Shown piece after piece: positions 5,919 through 6,735 of a DNA stretch of 6,735 bases. The stretch spans positions 1 to 6,735 of the forward strand of contig JAJZEH010000103.1 in assembly GCA_021805725.1 (NCBI GenBank). The letters run 5' to 3'. The first letter of the stretch is position 1. Each line of letters begins with the position of its first letter. The notes beneath the pieces are model-generated. The model did no database searches. It saw only the letters and a program-made list of their open reading frames with translations, and was not told the origin of the DNA. The stretch is from Pseudomonadota bacterium. Lineage in GTDB: Bacteria; Pseudomonadota; Gammaproteobacteria; Burkholderiales; Ferrovaceae. The position numbers and the translations under genes were made by a program.

Positions 5919-6707
5919 TTATTTGAAGAGGCTGACAAACGCATATTTGCTGAGAAGAACTCTGGGCGACACATTCAGCCTGAACTGAGCCACTTTTTCC
6001 TTGTAGTAATCCCCTTCTCTGGGGGACTTTCTGACATCCCGGTAAAACGCCCGCAGACTCAAAAGAAAAATGAACGGATAAAAAAGCACCATGAATACAG
6101 CGGATGTTTTTCCCCACTCCGTCATGTGCGCCTCGGTTCGTGTAAATCCGGCAACCTTGCCCAGCGTGTTGAGTTGCTGAATTCCAATGAGCCAAAGGTG
6201 CCCAAAATACTTTTCACCCTGATCATTTTTCCCCCACACGCCATCAATGAAGCTCCAGGGAGTGGATCTCAAATGCTCGCTTTCAAACACAAGATAACTC
6301 AATCTTGATTGCAGCGAACTTCTGCTGGGGGTGGTGATGAACAGCTCGCCTCCAGGCTTCAGGATGCGATAGGCCTCTTGCAAGGTCAGCAACTGGTTGG
6401 GGAGATGCTCGATGACTTCCTGAAGCACCACCATATCCACGGACTCGTCTTCGATGGGCAGCACTTTTTGCACATCCGCATAAAGCGGCTTGTCCTCCAG
6501 TTTGCTCCAATCGGGAATCAGTTCGTAGGGCGTTACGGTGGCACCCAGTTGGCGAAGGATGAAGGTCGTGACCCCTTCACCGCAAGACAGGTCAATGACG
6601 CACTTCCCTTCCCAATCCTTCCTTCCTGAAAAAAACCGGGCAATGTTTTCACGAACTCCTGTATAGCGAGTTCCATCAAATGGATTATTTTTCAAATAAT
6701 CATTCAT
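5919..6707 (-). CDS. Class I SAM-dependent methyltransferase with a hydrophobic C-terminal segment
   Basis: The 262-residue product has the Methyltransf_11/UbiE-like fold. Motif I is VIDLSCGEGVTTF (37-49), with Ser in place of the more usual Gly/Ala after the DL pair. The end of strand 2 is an acidic YEL (61-63), then VDMVVLQEVIEHLPNQ (90-105), and KPGGELFITTPS (117-128) after motif III. Past the methyltransferase core, residues about 204-220 (VFMVLFYPFIFLLSLRA) are hydrophobic enough for a membrane helix, followed by a basic tail. Such proteins often methylate sugars, lipids or quinones; the substrate here is not visible. The ATG at 6707 has GAGGA (6717-6713) five bases upstream. Base composition is lower in G+C near the 3' half (23 of 60 at 6061-6120 against 43 of 60 at 4081-4140), partly because of Lys/Phe content. 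It is upstream of and in line with the barrel gene. Confidence 0.88.
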   Translation of the reverse strand: MNDYLKNNPFDGTRYTGVRENIARFFSGRKDWEGKCVIDLSCGEGVTTFILRQLGATVTPYELIPDWSKLEDKPLYADVQKVLPIEDESVDMVVLQEVIEHLPNQLLTLQEAYRILKPGGELFITTPSRSSLQSRLSYLVFESEHLRSTPWSFIDGVWGKNDQGEKYFGHLWLIGIQQLNTLGKVAGFTRTEAHMTEWGKTSAVFMVLFYPFIFLLSLRAFYRDVRKSPREGDYYKEKVAQFRLNVSPRVLLSKYAFVSLFK

Positions 6708-6735
6708 CCCGTTCCTCGCGATGAATTGTTGGTGC

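Noticed and set aside
1..6735. Novel defence, mobile or CRISPR system
   Set aside because: No transposase, integrase, spaced repeats, toxin-antitoxin pair, nuclease or reverse transcriptase is visible. The tRNA end is at the window edge, so an attachment site there cannot be judged.

Overview
The window is an almost fully coding stretch of chromosomal DNA, about 95% gene by position. The organism is most likely a Proteobacterium, with Betaproteobacteria the best guess. The reasons are the tRNA-Tyr sequence (a 5' GGAGGGG acceptor strand and a long variable arm), the lipoprotein and outer-membrane protein signals of a Gram-negative cell, and the compact gnd-zwf-pgl cluster. The phylum-level call is fairly safe. 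The class-level call is inference.

Left part (1-2117). A tRNA-Tyr(GUA) gene on the minus strand is cut by the window edge. It has a strong sigma70-type promoter whose -35 overlaps the stop codon of the next gene. That gene is a GtrA-family membrane protein (minus strand). Divergent from it is a GtrB/DPM1-type family 2 glycosyltransferase with two C-terminal membrane helices, followed one base later by an unrecognised lipoprotein. GtrA-like proteins and polyprenyl-phosphate glycosyltransferases usually act together: the transferase loads a sugar onto undecaprenyl phosphate, and the GtrA protein is thought to help move it across the inner membrane for surface-glycan modification. The ~100-bp divergent intergenic region carries a TATAAT that reads as TATTAT on the other strand, so it may serve both directions.

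Middle part (2121-5197, minus strand). These are the three oxidative pentose phosphate enzymes, transcribed in the order gnd (short-type 6-phosphogluconate dehydrogenase), zwf (glucose-6-phosphate dehydrogenase), pgl (6-phosphogluconolactonase), with overlapping ends. Together they convert glucose-6-phosphate to ribulose-5-phosphate with reduced cofactor. The glucose-6-phosphate dehydrogenase departs from family consensus at three conserved motifs. The pgl stop lies three bases from the stop of the convergent lipoprotein gene.

Right part (5250-6735, minus strand). An OmpA/OprF-type 8-stranded beta-barrel protein sits 52 bases upstream of gnd. Further upstream is a SAM-dependent methyltransferase with a hydrophobic C-terminal segment and locally AT-richer sequence.

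I found no mobile element, CRISPR array, defence system or convincing intrinsic terminator. Most of the window is ordinary housekeeping and envelope biology. The points most worth a second look are the unusual G6PD motifs, the lipoprotein coupled to the glycosyltransferase, and the two compact promoter regions near the left end.
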